Positions 34,851 to 45,235 of a stretch of DNA of 64,000 bases are shown piece after piece. Each line of letters starts with the position of its first letter. The stretch's first letter is position 1. A program made the translations under genes and the position numbers. Location: NCBI GenBank assembly GCA_037389465.1, contig JAZARR010000082.1:670501-734500 (forward strand). The letters run 5' to 3'. The DNA is from Baylisascaris procyonis. Lineage: Eukaryota; Nematoda; Chromadorea; Rhabditida; Ascarididae. The notes under the pieces were generated by a model, which was not told where the DNA came from, made no database searches, and saw only the letters and a program-made list of their open reading frames with translations.

Positions 34851-36018
34851 CTGTTCACTTTGCATTATAGGAACTTATGAAAATTACCACTGTTCTCTTC
34901 ATCGTAGTCATCAACACCTTTCAGCATTTCCTAAGTCGTCCATTTTAGCAAATCTCCGGGACCTGATTGATGTGAGGTCAAAGTTAATTAAAGGTAAAAT
35001 TACAAGGTGCTTGATTTAATAAGCCTCTACTTTCTAGAAAATATCAGAAGGGACGCAGTGAGGAAGGGGAGAGGGATGTGCACAGTGGTAACTACTGTTG
35101 GGTGATTCTTTTCCAGATTGCGAGGCATATTCATTGAAATAATGAACGATCCGAGTTGCGTGCACATCATTTGAATTCCTCAATGATTTCCCACACATTT
35201 GCGTGCGATGTGTTGCCCATCTCCAACTAGGACAATTGTTTGACTTGTTCAGCTGTTGAAGGCTTACTAGCGTCAGCTGCGCGCGGCTCTGATGTGCCCA
35301 TTATTTGCCGGAAAAGTTAAAGGAGTGTTGAAGAAATATAGCAGCAGGGACGTTTTCATAGCATCCCAAGATGGTAATATCAAAGAAAGTTTACTTATAA
35401 ACTCAACTAATAAGTAACTGAACGCTATCACACACATTTCAATTCATCACCGTTTCCGTGCCAACAGTGAACACAACTACTGAACATAAATCTGTTTTTC
35501 CATGGCATATGCGTGCCATTACTTTGCTGATCAAAGACCATAAGAAGATGGTACGAGTAGTCCATTTCATTGCTTAATTAATCGTGTCACGAAGAAAGTG
35601 ATAATCTTGGGTATCCAGTATGCATTCTGAGGGAGTCAATGTGAGTTCACAAACACTTGTCAGAAAGAATACTCGAAATAGAAGAGATCATCTTTGACTG
35701 ATGTCTACGAGGGGACTCTCGATTAGTGAAGGGTTACACGCCTGATTTATTTTGAAGTCATGCGTAACCTGTCCAACCCTATGTTCACATATATTTCATC
35801 ATTCCCTACGAATCGTCTTCAAGGGAAAGCAAGGTTCCAATAAAATCACGCAGCAGTCAATGCATCTGAGGTCAACTCTGAGAATGAAGTTGCTATCCTC
35901 TGCTATGAATGTGAATAAAATTTGAGAATAAAGTACTATGCAGAATTCGTTTTGCTTTCAGACTTTTCGTCAACTGGAAATGGTAAAGCTCAATCGAAAC
36001 TTCTGTGGCGTTATTTAA
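34851..36018 (+). CDS. Five-exon gene, about 145-residue basic protein (5' end missing)
   Basis: Exons 34851-34993 (acceptor GACTTTTCAG, donor AAAG|GTAAAA), 35038-35087 (CTTTCTAG, GTG|GTAACT), 35271-35373 (TTACTAG, GATG|GTAATA), 35468-35550 (GTGCCAACAG, ATG|GTACGA) and 35962-36018 (GTTTTGCTTTCAG, TAA). All four junctions match in phase, which is hard to get by chance. The peptide includes AFPKSSILANLRDLIDVRSK, MCPLFAGKVKGVLKKYSSRD, KSVFPWHMRAITLLIKDHKK and RQLEMVKLNRNFCGVI at the end. It is mixed hydrophobic and basic, without an obvious membrane segment. The first exon starts in phase 2, so at least one upstream exon is missing. An alternative 3' exon at 35117-35174 (LRGIFIEIMNDPSCVHII) would be used if exon 2 ended at 35077. 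Family not recognised. Confidence 0.6.
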
Positions 36019-37301
36019 AATTCTTTCGATATCGTTGTTAAAAGGTGCATTTGGCGCTCTATAGCAAACAATACGTCCTCTAGTGCATTAAATCAACAAT
36101 TTTCTTTCTCATGCCTTTTCGTTCCATCTCCTCTCGGCAATGGCTTTCCAACCTGAAGGATCAGTAATTAGTCTCTTTTTTTTCAATTGTCTTTTGAAAT
36201 CATTAAAGCACCCACTCATTATACATCAAACTTCGTGTATGGTGAAATATGTTTTAGCAATGAGAAATAAAAATACATCTGAATATCGCTCTGAAAGGAT
36301 TTAATTTAATGTGTGAATAAATAGGATCGGTTAATGTGTGAAGTCGAGAAAGGTAAATTTCACTAAATTACCAAAAGTTGACCAAATTAAGTGAACATAG
36401 AGGTAATTGTTTATTCATCAATAAATAATAAAAAAACACTACCTTTGCCAACTTTGAATGTCTTTCATAAATAAAATGATTTATTTCTCTTTATGCAAAT
36501 AAAACTTTCAAAATCGACTTCAGAAACGAATAAATTTAGTAACATCTGTTAGGCGCTCGATTCGCGCGCGTAATCACTACTCCACTACAACAAAAGACTT
36601 TTCCGCTTTATCGCAAAAGTTGGCGCCTAAACATCTCAAAAGGATCATATGGTCGTTAAAATCAAATCGTTGAGGACTAACGATGGTTAGATAACGATAA
36701 TCGTTTCGAGACCAGTTTCCGCTCGTTTGAAGAATGCGATAGGCAACACTCAACGTTCAATTTGTGGTGTTGTTTCGATGACAAGCATAAGCCTTTCAGA
36801 AACGATAAATTGGTTTATCTGTGAACCGCTTTAGACTATTATATTTGCAAGCTTGAGCATTCCGAATTCATCAAAGCATTCCGAGTTTTGCCGCAATGAG
36901 TGAAATATTTTATGCTCAAACATTAAATATGCATTTATTATTGCGATGCGATACATTGTTTCTGCATTATCCTTCTTTCATCCACCATAGAAATTATGAT
37001 ATTTGCATTATGTATACATGTTGTTAGTTGTAAGAATTGCTTGCATAAGGACTACATCGATACGACAAACAGAAAGCAATATTTGAATGTTTGGGTAATG
37101 TTCATGAAGGCGGCAACATTAGCAACTGATGTTTTTTTGAGGAAAGCACATAGAGGGTAACCGATGCATTACGAATCAAAAATTTGTTCAAGGCGGAACT
37201 ACCAAATAAAGTGCTTGGAACGCATTAGGGCGTGACAGCAGGTGCCAGCTGCAGGCATGAATCACAACCAGCTTCTGTAGTTGCTTGAATACATAACCTC
37301 A
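36019..37301. other. Stretch with no supported gene
   Basis: AT-rich intergenic sequence. No frame with splice-site support on either strand. A GC-rich patch near 36,555 (GATTCGCGCGCG) was examined for a tRNA and does not contain the A and B boxes in register. Confidence 0.5.
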
Positions 37302-37562
37302 ATGGACCGCATCGTAACCATGCTTGCTCTTGTGACATTTCATTGGAATGCTGCTGCTTATATATTCAAATGCAAAACTTCATGCTACGGTTATAAGTGA
37401 ACCCGACGTACTACTTCATCATTGATCTCATATCTCAACATTCAAGGTTACCCAAAATATGATTACTTCCTTTCTCATTCGACGGTTGATTCGCCTGATC
37501 GATGGTCTGAAATTGCATCGATGGATCCGGACAGCGTTGAATATAACCCTAAATTGGCTTGA
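37302..37562 (+). CDS. Small secreted protein, 67 residues, two exons
   Basis: Exon 1 is 37302-37389 (ATG; donor TACG|GTTATA, phase 1). Exon 2 is 37447-37562 (acceptor ATTCAAG, TGA). The 57-bp intron joins in phase and rebuilds a Gly codon. The N terminus MDRIVTMLALVTFHWNAAA looks like a cleavable signal peptide, followed by YIFKCKTSCYGYPKYDYF with a C-x3-C, and an acidic, Ser-rich C-terminal half ending SVEYNPKLA. A later donor at 37396 (AA|GTGAAC, phase 2) would not keep the exon 2 frame. A size near 48 residues after cleavage would suit a secreted peptide or effector, but no family is recognised. The exon 2 acceptor CAAG is weaker than the others in this window. Confidence 0.55.
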
Positions 37563-37950
37563 TGGTTTTTAAGAAAGCATAAAATATGTTAAAGACGTGT
37601 GCACTGTATTTTACAAACTACTAAATTCAACATGTAGTAAACTTCTTTGTGTGCATAATACACATACCAATCGTATGATTTAAACTAACGATATCAACAG
37701 AATGAGTTTATTAGGCGATTAAACGACTCTTTAAAGCAGTCATAGCGATCGAATAAATGGTACATTTCCTAAAGTCGCTTTCTATATATTAGAGTCGCTT
37801 GTTTACTTCTAAAGGTATTTTATTGCGAGTGTTATAACTGAATTGTTGAACCATTAGAATTATGATGGAACGTTTTTTCAATCTGATTGTCGAAGCAATC
37901 TCACTTCACATCGATTTATGCTTCCTTCTCTCATAGCAAATAGTTTGCAG
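37563..37950. other. Short intergenic stretch
   Basis: AT-rich; no open frame with splice support. It may hold the 3' UTR of the 37.3 kb gene (no AATAAA close to its stop) and the start of the next gene. Confidence 0.4.
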
Positions 37951-38455
37951 AAGTTGCGCGTTCACATGGCCGAACCTGTTGTTGTATGTCAAACAACGGG
38001 AATTTCCGAATATAAGAAAAGATAGGATGACTTATGCTATCGTACAATGAATGCTGAGTATGCACAGATTATGCAGCGCTTAGTAGAGATAACAATGCAT
38101 CGTCTCAGAGGGGGGTCAACGGAAGGCCGAATCCGCCATCTCAACTAGCACCACTACCACGGATCCTGGGGACGAAACATCTGCACCATCACCAATACAG
38201 CAGTTGGTGACCTCGTCAAATCGCTGCGCACATGTTTGATGGCTGCATGCATAATCCGATTGCGTGCAGCTGAGACGCATTTTTGCATCAAATACATTCC
38301 GCACAATAGTTTTTAATTTTATAGATGCTGCCACATTATTGTTGCACTGTTGTAATCGACTTAATGGACCGACTTTGTTTGATGGAAGGTTAAACCAGAG
38401 AGGGATCTTTACTGAGTGGAAGCACTGGCAAGCCGTTAGAATGAGAAACCGATAG
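37951..38455 (+). CDS. Exons of an unrecognised gene, frame partly ambiguous
   Basis: The two downstream exons join cleanly in phase 0: 38109-38206 (acceptor CATCGTCTCAG, donor TTG|GTGACC; Thr/Ser/Pro-rich, with STSTTTTDPGDETSAPSPIQ) and 38270-38455 (acceptor GATTGCGTGCAG; RIFASNTFRTIVFNFIDAAT, then LLHCCNRLNGPTLFDGRLNQ, ending AVRMRNR and TAG). An upstream exon 37951-38041 (acceptor TAGTTTGCAG, donor ATC|GTACAA; TWPNLLLYVKQREFPNIRKD) ends in phase 0, while 38109 needs phase 1 in this frame. Either an exon is missing or 38109 is read in another frame (PNPPSQLAPLPRILGTKH), which then ends soon after 38270. The low-complexity Thr/Ser stretch suggests a linker or an O-glycosylated segment. Confidence 0.42.
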
Positions 38456-38696
38456 AGGGACTTATTGTTGAGAAAGGCATTTCTACTGAGATGAATCTTT
38501 TCGTTCGATAAAATGCTATAAATCTAACTTTATAAGCGCTATGCAATTTATTGATGCTGCACTTTTACCTTGGGTAAACATAGATACTCGTGCAAAGAGT
38601 ACGCTTCTCTAAACAGAATCGCTATGATCTTTGATGATCGCCATCATCAAATCTTTAATGTCCTAATAATCAATTCGATTTAAACTATATTTGTTA
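38456..38696. other. Intergenic or intron of the minus-strand exon that follows
   Basis: On the minus strand an acceptor ATTCTGTTTAG at about 38614 is followed by a short open stretch ending at a GTAAAA donor. It does not join in phase to the exon at 38697-38897 without creating a stop. Confidence 0.3.
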
Positions 38697-38897
38697 CCAA
38701 GTACTCCCGCCCAAGCCATAATTCTCTGTAACGCGACCCGAATAGGGTGCTGAGAGTAATTCCTTGAGAAAACAGCAAATCGAAGGATTCGTGACATGAA
38801 TGTATGTGGTATATGCAGCTCGAGAGTGCTCGAAGATTTCAAACCGTCGAGTCTCGTTTGGTCGCAGATGGTCAATGTGAATTGCGAGCGCAGGCAT
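38697..38897 (-). CDS. Possible exon with weak resemblance to a major sperm protein domain
   Basis: On the minus strand the acceptor GGAGGGTGCAG lies one base before ATG 38897. The frame runs 67 codons to a good donor ACTTG|GTAACA at about 38696. The peptide begins MPALAIHIDHLRPNETRRFE and contains YTTYIHVTNPS followed later by RVTENYG. In MSP-domain proteins a V-x-N-(P/S) strand is followed by a Phe-Lys strand and then R-V-x-x-x-x-G, so the order is suggestive, but the middle part does not align well and the next exon was not found. A second frame on the same strand is also open, so a frameshifted relic is possible. Confidence 0.28.
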
Positions 38898-40093
38898 ACT
38901 GCACCCTCCCGTAAAATACGTTCACCTTAGATCGACTTGTGTCCACCCAACTGCATGCGGAAATTCCTCTAGACATTTACAGTGGAAAGAACAACAGAAG
39001 TGTCAGACATACGAAGGGAAACGAAACATAGATTCTATTAATCTTCGGGACTCTGCAGATGTCTTCACAAGGAAATAATAAAAATTAGTCATCGAGCACG
39101 TCGTTATCCTTATCAGTATCATGCAATCGTGTAGATAGAAAAGATTTCCTTTATTTTTTCATAAAATGCGAAGATTTCTCAATATAGATTGGCAGGAAGT
39201 AAAATCTTTGTATCGTTCAGCAAATTTTATCGTTGTCTTTCTACCAAAGGTCTCATAATTTGAGCGACCTTAATCCAAGCTTTGTGAAGCGAAAAGACCT
39301 GATCTTTAGCCCGATAATACCCTAGGAAGCGTATTCTATCAAGCTCAGTTTTAAGATCACCAAAAGGGTAATTTTAATCGATCAGCACAGTTCAGGTCTG
39401 TTCTCCTACGATTAAAATGCATGAATGTTTAAAACTATATGAAAGAGAGTAAGTTTAGTTGTGTAAAAGATTCATCATTATATCTGCATACGTTCGTGAG
39501 GGATTTGCATATGGCATATCTTACTCGAAGCAATAACTGCCGTCTCATTTGCATAGTGTAAATAGGTTTCCTGTTAGTCACAATCTAGCACTCGCTTGCA
39601 ATTGCGTAATTGCGAAATTTTGCGAAACCGATCTGATCGCATAATTGTGAAACAATAGCGCTTTCATAATTTAAAGACTTCATGTGTAGGAGCGATTGTT
39701 TTTCACGAAACAATTAGGCTCACGATTCACCTTCTTTTCTATTTCCGCTCATTTTCAACCACATAGGGTTGTACTGAGGGAGGGGCCGTGAGGTGGGGGG
39801 GGGGAGGGGCAGGCTAAGTCCGCCTCCCCACTCCAATTACAACAAACACACTAGAGAGGCCACCTCCTCATTGTTTAGCCGGAAATACGAAGTTCTCGTT
39901 AGTTTTTGCATCTTTCCTAAACCTTTACATAAAACTTTCTGAATACGTTAAAGCCCGCAAAAAACATTCAAAAGCTAAACAACTAAAAGGAAGTACTAGA
40001 AATTGCATGCAGTAACGGCAAATCATCCAAGATTTAAATATTTCTACGTCTTTTCTATTTATCTATTTAGTGATTTGCATATTTCGTTCAAAA
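38898..40093. other. Intergenic stretch with a G-rich run
   Basis: No supported exon. At 39791-39813 the plus strand has a run of ten G followed by AGGGGCAGG. Around 39,597-39,655 variants of AATTGCG recur several times. Confidence 0.45.
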
Positions 40094-40224
40094 TTAGCGA
40101 GTGGAAAATTTTGGCCAAAAATAGTGAATTGCAAAATTTCTCAAGACTGGAAGTATTTCTTGGGAATATTTCTAGTTTGCTGAAGAAGACGTTTTTCAGC
40201 AGTGCGAGAAAAGCTCTATCATGA
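40094..40224 (+). CDS. Possible terminal exon, unrecognised
   Basis: After the acceptor CAAAATTAG the plus-strand frame reads EWKILAKNSELQNFSRLEVF, then a Ser/Lys-rich end (SSARKALS) and TGA at 40222-40224. The peptide looks amphipathic. Its 3' end overlaps by about 29 bases the end of the minus-strand exon 40196-40502, so the two would be convergent. No upstream exon and no nearby AATAAA. Confidence 0.28.
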
Positions 40225-40731
40225 AAAGTTTGGTAGGAGAGAGGGGTGAAATGAAACACTGCAAACAGGATCTTATCGATGGGCGTGCAGTGGCTAATGC
40301 CGACGCTTCTGTCAATATAGTACTTCTGATCATCGCATGATTATTGCATTTATATAGCTGTTGTTCCGTGTCGAAACTGGTTGGGCAAGGCAATTTGTTG
40401 AGTGTCAAGGCATAATTAATAGACGCAAGTTTCTCTACTATACACCAAGTTCCACACCTCCAAAATTCATTCTCTTTTCGCATACGAATAACAAATGTGA
40501 AACTGAAAATACATAAATAACATTGTACGATTATTTCGCTGTAAAACAGAAAACGAACAGAGCGAAATCGATCGAATATAAAAATGCTCATGAACAAGCA
40601 CAAATATTATTTCAAATAAACTGGCCTCTTCGAGGGAATTTTCTTGCCACGAAAATTGCAGTTAGAAGGTAAAAGCGCTTCTACCTCTCTCACCAGAAAG
40701 ATTCATCGGTAAATCTACTCGACACTTTTAG
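40196..40731 (-). CDS. Last exons of a minus-strand gene
   Basis: The terminal exon 40502-40196 follows the acceptor TGTATTTTCAG and runs one base plus 101 codons to TGA. It reads IRMRKENEFWRCGTWCIVEK, SINYALTLNKLPCPTSFDTE and LQCFISPLSPTKLFMIELFS, with six cysteines. The open frame extends upstream through the acceptor, for 135 codons in all, one of the longest open frames outside the phosphatase and the repeats. A small exon 40731-40694 (acceptor TCCTTAG, donor TTCTG|GTGAGA, phase 2; KVSSRFTDESF) joins in phase. Earlier exons lie at higher coordinates and are not defined. Family not recognised. Confidence 0.42.
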
Positions 40732-41728
40732 CTAAGGACTTACTGCATTTGCGAAATAAACCTCTCGTATTGTGGTATTTAAAATCAGTTGTAGTCAGCC
40801 AATTCCATTGAAAGAGTAGATGTTAGGAGCAATAAAATCGTGCTAAAGCAAAATATCTTATTGCAATGTGCCGTACACGAAATGGAAGACAGCAAAAAAT
40901 TGCGCTGTAATAACACGGCTTTCTATGAGAGTTAACAGTAGCTATAGGATCAAAACTGCAGTCATTCTGCTGTTGACGCTAATGCTCAATTCTGCGATAA
41001 GTTAGTAACAAAATGTCTTTCTGGTATGCCAGTATTCTTTCTGGTATGGGTTATGCCAGTATTAAGGGTATATGAAATGCGTTCATGCAGATCGGTCACA
41101 AAGGTATTTGAAAACTTTCTTTATTCCTGAACCGAAAGGCTTTTAACCTCTCTGAATAGACTACAACCAGGCTAACGAGGCCAGTGTTAAAAATTGGATT
41201 TCAAATGAATTTGAGCCTTTCAAACTCATTTAGCAAGTGGATGCATGAAGTAGCATGAAGTATTTCAAAAGAGTTTAGTTAAGCAAAAGTGGAAAAGGTG
41301 GATCGCTGCTCAGAAACTCACTTTCTGTTCTCACTGTCATCAAGGACCCTTTTCGGGAAAATCCAGATTTAGTGATTTGGAGGCGGTCTTTTGTTAAAGT
41401 TCACACAAACCTAATTCCGAGGCGTTCGAGCCTTACCGAAACACTCAGTAATTTCAATCAATATTTAAAACCTGCCCATTTTAATGACTGTTAAATAGCT
41501 CACCAGCACTCTACTTTGGAGTGCCAAATGATTAATTTCCTTTAATCAATTCAGTTAAATATGAGCAACGACTGGATAATTTCACACTAAAGGAATAGGT
41601 CAAAAACACTCCAAAGAATATTTCCTGCAGAATGTTAGGAGTAGATGTGCCGAACACGCAACACGTTCCACGAAGATTCCATAACTGCTTCGATCAAAGA
41701 GCACGAAGAGACTTCTAGAATGCCAAAT
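40732..41728. other. Intergenic or intronic stretch with a small direct repeat
   Basis: TCTTTCTGGTATG occurs at about 41016 and 41036, and TATGCCAGTATT at about 41025 and 41053, an interleaved short duplication. On the plus strand a frame at 41645-41836 follows a good acceptor (TTTCCTGCAG at about 41630), but the minus strand over the same bases gives the better exon (see 41729-42707). Confidence 0.35.
41016..41064. repeat. Interleaved short direct repeats
   Basis: Two copies of TCTTTCTGGTATG 20 bases apart and two copies of TATGCCAGTATT about 27 bases apart, probably from a recent local duplication. Confidence 0.55.
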
Positions 41729-42707
41729 TTAGTTGGCTTTGATTCCGATTGCTGGGTTTTTGCCCGCATTTTTGAACTGCTCCTCGAACTTCGCGAACAC
41801 TATTTCACGGAAAATCTGATAGCATTGATCCTGTAAGATGGCAAGAGTATAAAGTAAAGTACAACTCATGATCAACTTATCGCTATGTTGCCCTAGGTAG
41901 GCGATCTTCACTGGGAGAGAACCGCTTCATTGACAGTCACTAAAAGAACGGTAATACCTCTAATTTCCACTCAGAAGGCATTTGGTTCGACAGCTTTCCT
42001 CGAGTGTGCTTCGTCACCTGCCAGCGAATACCCCAATTAATTCGATTTTAGCTTTGAATAAGCGGCAAAAAAGGTTATGGAAGTGCGCAAAGGTCGACTA
42101 ACTGATTTCTAAGAATTCAGCTTTTCTCACCGACTAGTTTGATCCACTTGCAAATTCTTATCCAAAAAGAATCGATTTTCAAATGGATAAATGAACGGAT
42201 ATTGCGGCATGTAAAAATCGTTTAATTTCTATTAGTGGAAAATTAGAAAGTTGGAATACTAATATATTCGTTGCATAGTAATAAAACGCCTCAACAGGCG
42301 GTGCCAACAAAAATAATACAATTTATCAATAAGCCCTCTATCTTACCCAAATAGAACTTAGGCTGCACTATATTCGAAAAATTGTGCTATAGTGCACTTT
42401 TGTTGACCTTTATCCAAGAAGAAAGAAAAGGATAACCAGCACACTCTCTAATCGGTGAAAAGTAGGAATGAATAGGTGAATTTCAATGAAAACAACCAAA
42501 CGCTTACGCTTTTGAATCGTTTTTTGAGATCAGCACTGACACAGATCTGGTTGAAGAGACGTGTTATGAAGCCGCTGCATTTGGGACAGCTGCCGTCAAA
42601 GCAATGATAGGCGCATTCATGCCTCAAACAATGGTTGATCCTCGCGAAATCCGTATTGACAGCCTTTACACAATCCGTCGCACAATTCACCAATTCGGGA
42701 CATTCAT
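41729..42707 (-). CDS. Cys-rich, probably secreted protein; last two exons
   Basis: Exon 42707-42508 (acceptor ATCTTTAAG, donor AAAAGC|GTAAGC, 200 bp, phase 1 in, phase 0 out) encodes a Cys-rich block: CPELVNCATDCVKAV, INHCLRHECAYHCFDGSCPK, CSGFITRLFNQICVSADL. Exon 41830-41729 (acceptor TTGCCATCTTACAG, 34 codons with TAA) continues in phase 0 with DQCYQIFREIVFAKFEEQFK and ends NPAIGIKAN. Eleven cysteines in about 100 residues point to a disulphide-bonded, extracellular protein. The first exon with a signal peptide should lie above 42,707, but only about 280 bp remain before the satellite array, and none is convincing. No domain name is assigned. It is the gene nearest to the satellite. Confidence 0.58.
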
Positions 42708-42988
42708 CTTAAAGATCTCTATTGATTTATTGATTGATACTGACTGATTTTAGATATGACTAAAACATTCCGGAAAATCGCTAAGCGTGTTATAATAATA
42801 ACATTGATATCAAACATGATTTTGAAAACCGCTACTTAATCAGAACCGTATAATTTTATCACCGTTAATTCTGCAGTCTCAGATTTGCAAGAAGGAAGAT
42901 GTATTTAAAGAAGAAAAAATTCATAATGTATTACAGGAATGCAAATAGAAATGGCGGCTAGTTATTGTGCATTTCATAAGCGCAGTTG
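42708..42988. other. Junction between unique sequence and satellite
   Basis: Unique AT-rich sequence. The array begins without a visible target-site duplication, at about 42989 (AACGATTATTATCC). A minus-strand ATG at about 42820 opens a short hydrophobic frame (MFDINVIIITRLAIF), a weak candidate for the first exon of the Cys-rich gene. Confidence 0.4.
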
Positions 42989-45235
42989 AACGATTATTAT
43001 CCATTTTTAAGCAATGTATATAGTAACGATTATTATCCATTTTTAAGCAATGTATATAGTAATGATTATTATCCATTTTTAAGCAATGTATATAGTAATG
43101 ATTATTATCCATTTTTAAGCAATGCATATAGTAATGATTATTATCCATTTTTAAGCAATGTATATAGTAATGATTATTATCCATTTTTAAGCAATGTATA
43201 TAGTAATGATTATTATCCATTTTTAAGCAATGCATATAGTAATGATTATTATCCATTTTTAAGCAATGTATATAGTAATGATTATTATCCATTTTTAAGC
43301 AATGTATATAGTAATGATTATTATCCATTTTTAAGCAATGTATATAGTAATGATTAGTATCCATTTTTAAGCAATGCATATAGTAATGATTATTATCCAT
43401 TTTTAAGCAATGTATATAGTAATGATTATTATCCATTTTTAAGCAACGTATATAGTAATGATTATTATCCATTTTTAAGCAATGTATATAGTAATGATTA
43501 TTATCCATTTTTAAGCAATGTATATAGTAATGATTATTATCCATTTTTAAGCAATGTATGTAGTAATGATCATTATCCATTTTTAAGCAATGTATATAGT
43601 AATGATTATTATCCATTTTTAAGCAATGTATATAGTAATGATTATTATCCATTTTTAAGCAATGTATATAGTAATGATTATTATCCATTTTTAAGCAATG
43701 TATATAGTAATGATTATTATCCATTTTTAAGCAATGCATATAGTAATGATTATTATCCATTTTTAAGCAATGTATATAGTAATGATTATTATCCATTTTT
43801 AAGCAATGTATATAGTAATGATTATTATCCATTTTTAAGCAATGTATATAGTAATGATTATTATCCATTTTTAAGCAATGCATATAGTAATGATTATTAT
43901 CCATTTTTAAGCAATGTATATAGTAATGATTATTATCCATTTTTAAGCAATGTATATAGTAATGATTATTATCCATTTTTAAGCAACGTATAGAGTAATG
44001 ATTATTATCCATTTTTAAGCAATGTATATAGTAATGATTATTATCCATTTTTAAGCAGTGTATATAGTAATGATTATTATCCATTTTTAAGCAATGTATA
44101 TAGTAATGATTATTATCCATTTTTAAGCAATGTATATAGTAATGATTATTATCCATTTTTAAGCAATGTATATAGTAATGATTATTATCCATTTTTAAGC
44201 AACGTATATAGTAATGATTATTATCCATTTTTAAGCAATGTATATAGTAATGATTATTATCCATTTTTAAGCAATGTATATAGTAATGATTATTATCCAT
44301 TTTTAAGCAAAGTATATAGTAATGATTATTATCCATTTTTAAGCAATGTATATAGTAATGATTATTATCCTTTTTAAGCAATGTATATAGTAATGATTAT
44401 TATCCATTTTCAAGCAATGTATATAGTAATGATTATTATCCTTTTTAAGCAATGTATATAGTAATGATTAGTATCCATTTTTAAGCAATGTATATAGTAA
44501 TGATTATTATCCATTTTTAAGCAATGTATATAGTAATGATTATTATCCTTTTTAAGCAATGTATATAGTAATGATTATTATCCATTTTTAAGCAATGTAT
44601 ATAGTAATGATTATTATCCATTTTTAAGCAATGTATATAGTAATGATTATTATCCATTTTTAAGCAATGTATATAGAAATGATTATTATCCATTTTTAAG
44701 CAATGCATATAGTAATGATTATTATCCATTTTCAAGCAATGTATATAGTAATGATTATTATCCATTTTTAAGCAATGTATATAGTAATGATTATTATCCA
44801 TTTTCAAGCAATGTATATAGTAATGATTATTATCCATTTTTAAGCAATGTATATAGTAATGATTATTATCCATTTTTAAGCAATGTATATAGTAATGATT
44901 ATTATCCATTTTTAAGCAATGTATATAGTAATGATTATTATCCATTTTTAAGCAATGTATATAGTAATGATTATTATCCATTTTTAAGCAATGTATATAG
45001 TAATGATTATTATCCATTTTTAAGCAATGTATATAGTAATGATTATTATCCATTTTTAGGCAATGTATATAGTAATGATTATTATCCATTTTTAAGCAAT
45101 GTATATAGTAATGATTATTATCCATTTTTAAGCAATGTATATAGTAATGATTATTATCCATTTTTAAGCAATGTATATAGAAATGATTATTATCCATTTT
45201 TAAGCAATGTATATAGTAATGATTATTATCCATTT

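Noticed and set aside
36545..36640. tRNA-like GC-rich patch
   Set aside because: No A and B boxes in register on either strand.
41645..41836. 63-codon plus-strand frame after a good acceptor
   Set aside because: The first ATG after the acceptor is in another frame, and the minus strand over the same bases gives an exon that joins in phase to the Cys-rich exon.
42921..44381. 486-codon minus-strand open frame and its many relatives across the array
   Set aside because: They are the satellite monomer translated (12 codons per repeat). Frames end wherever a 35-bp monomer occurs, and both strands are open alike.
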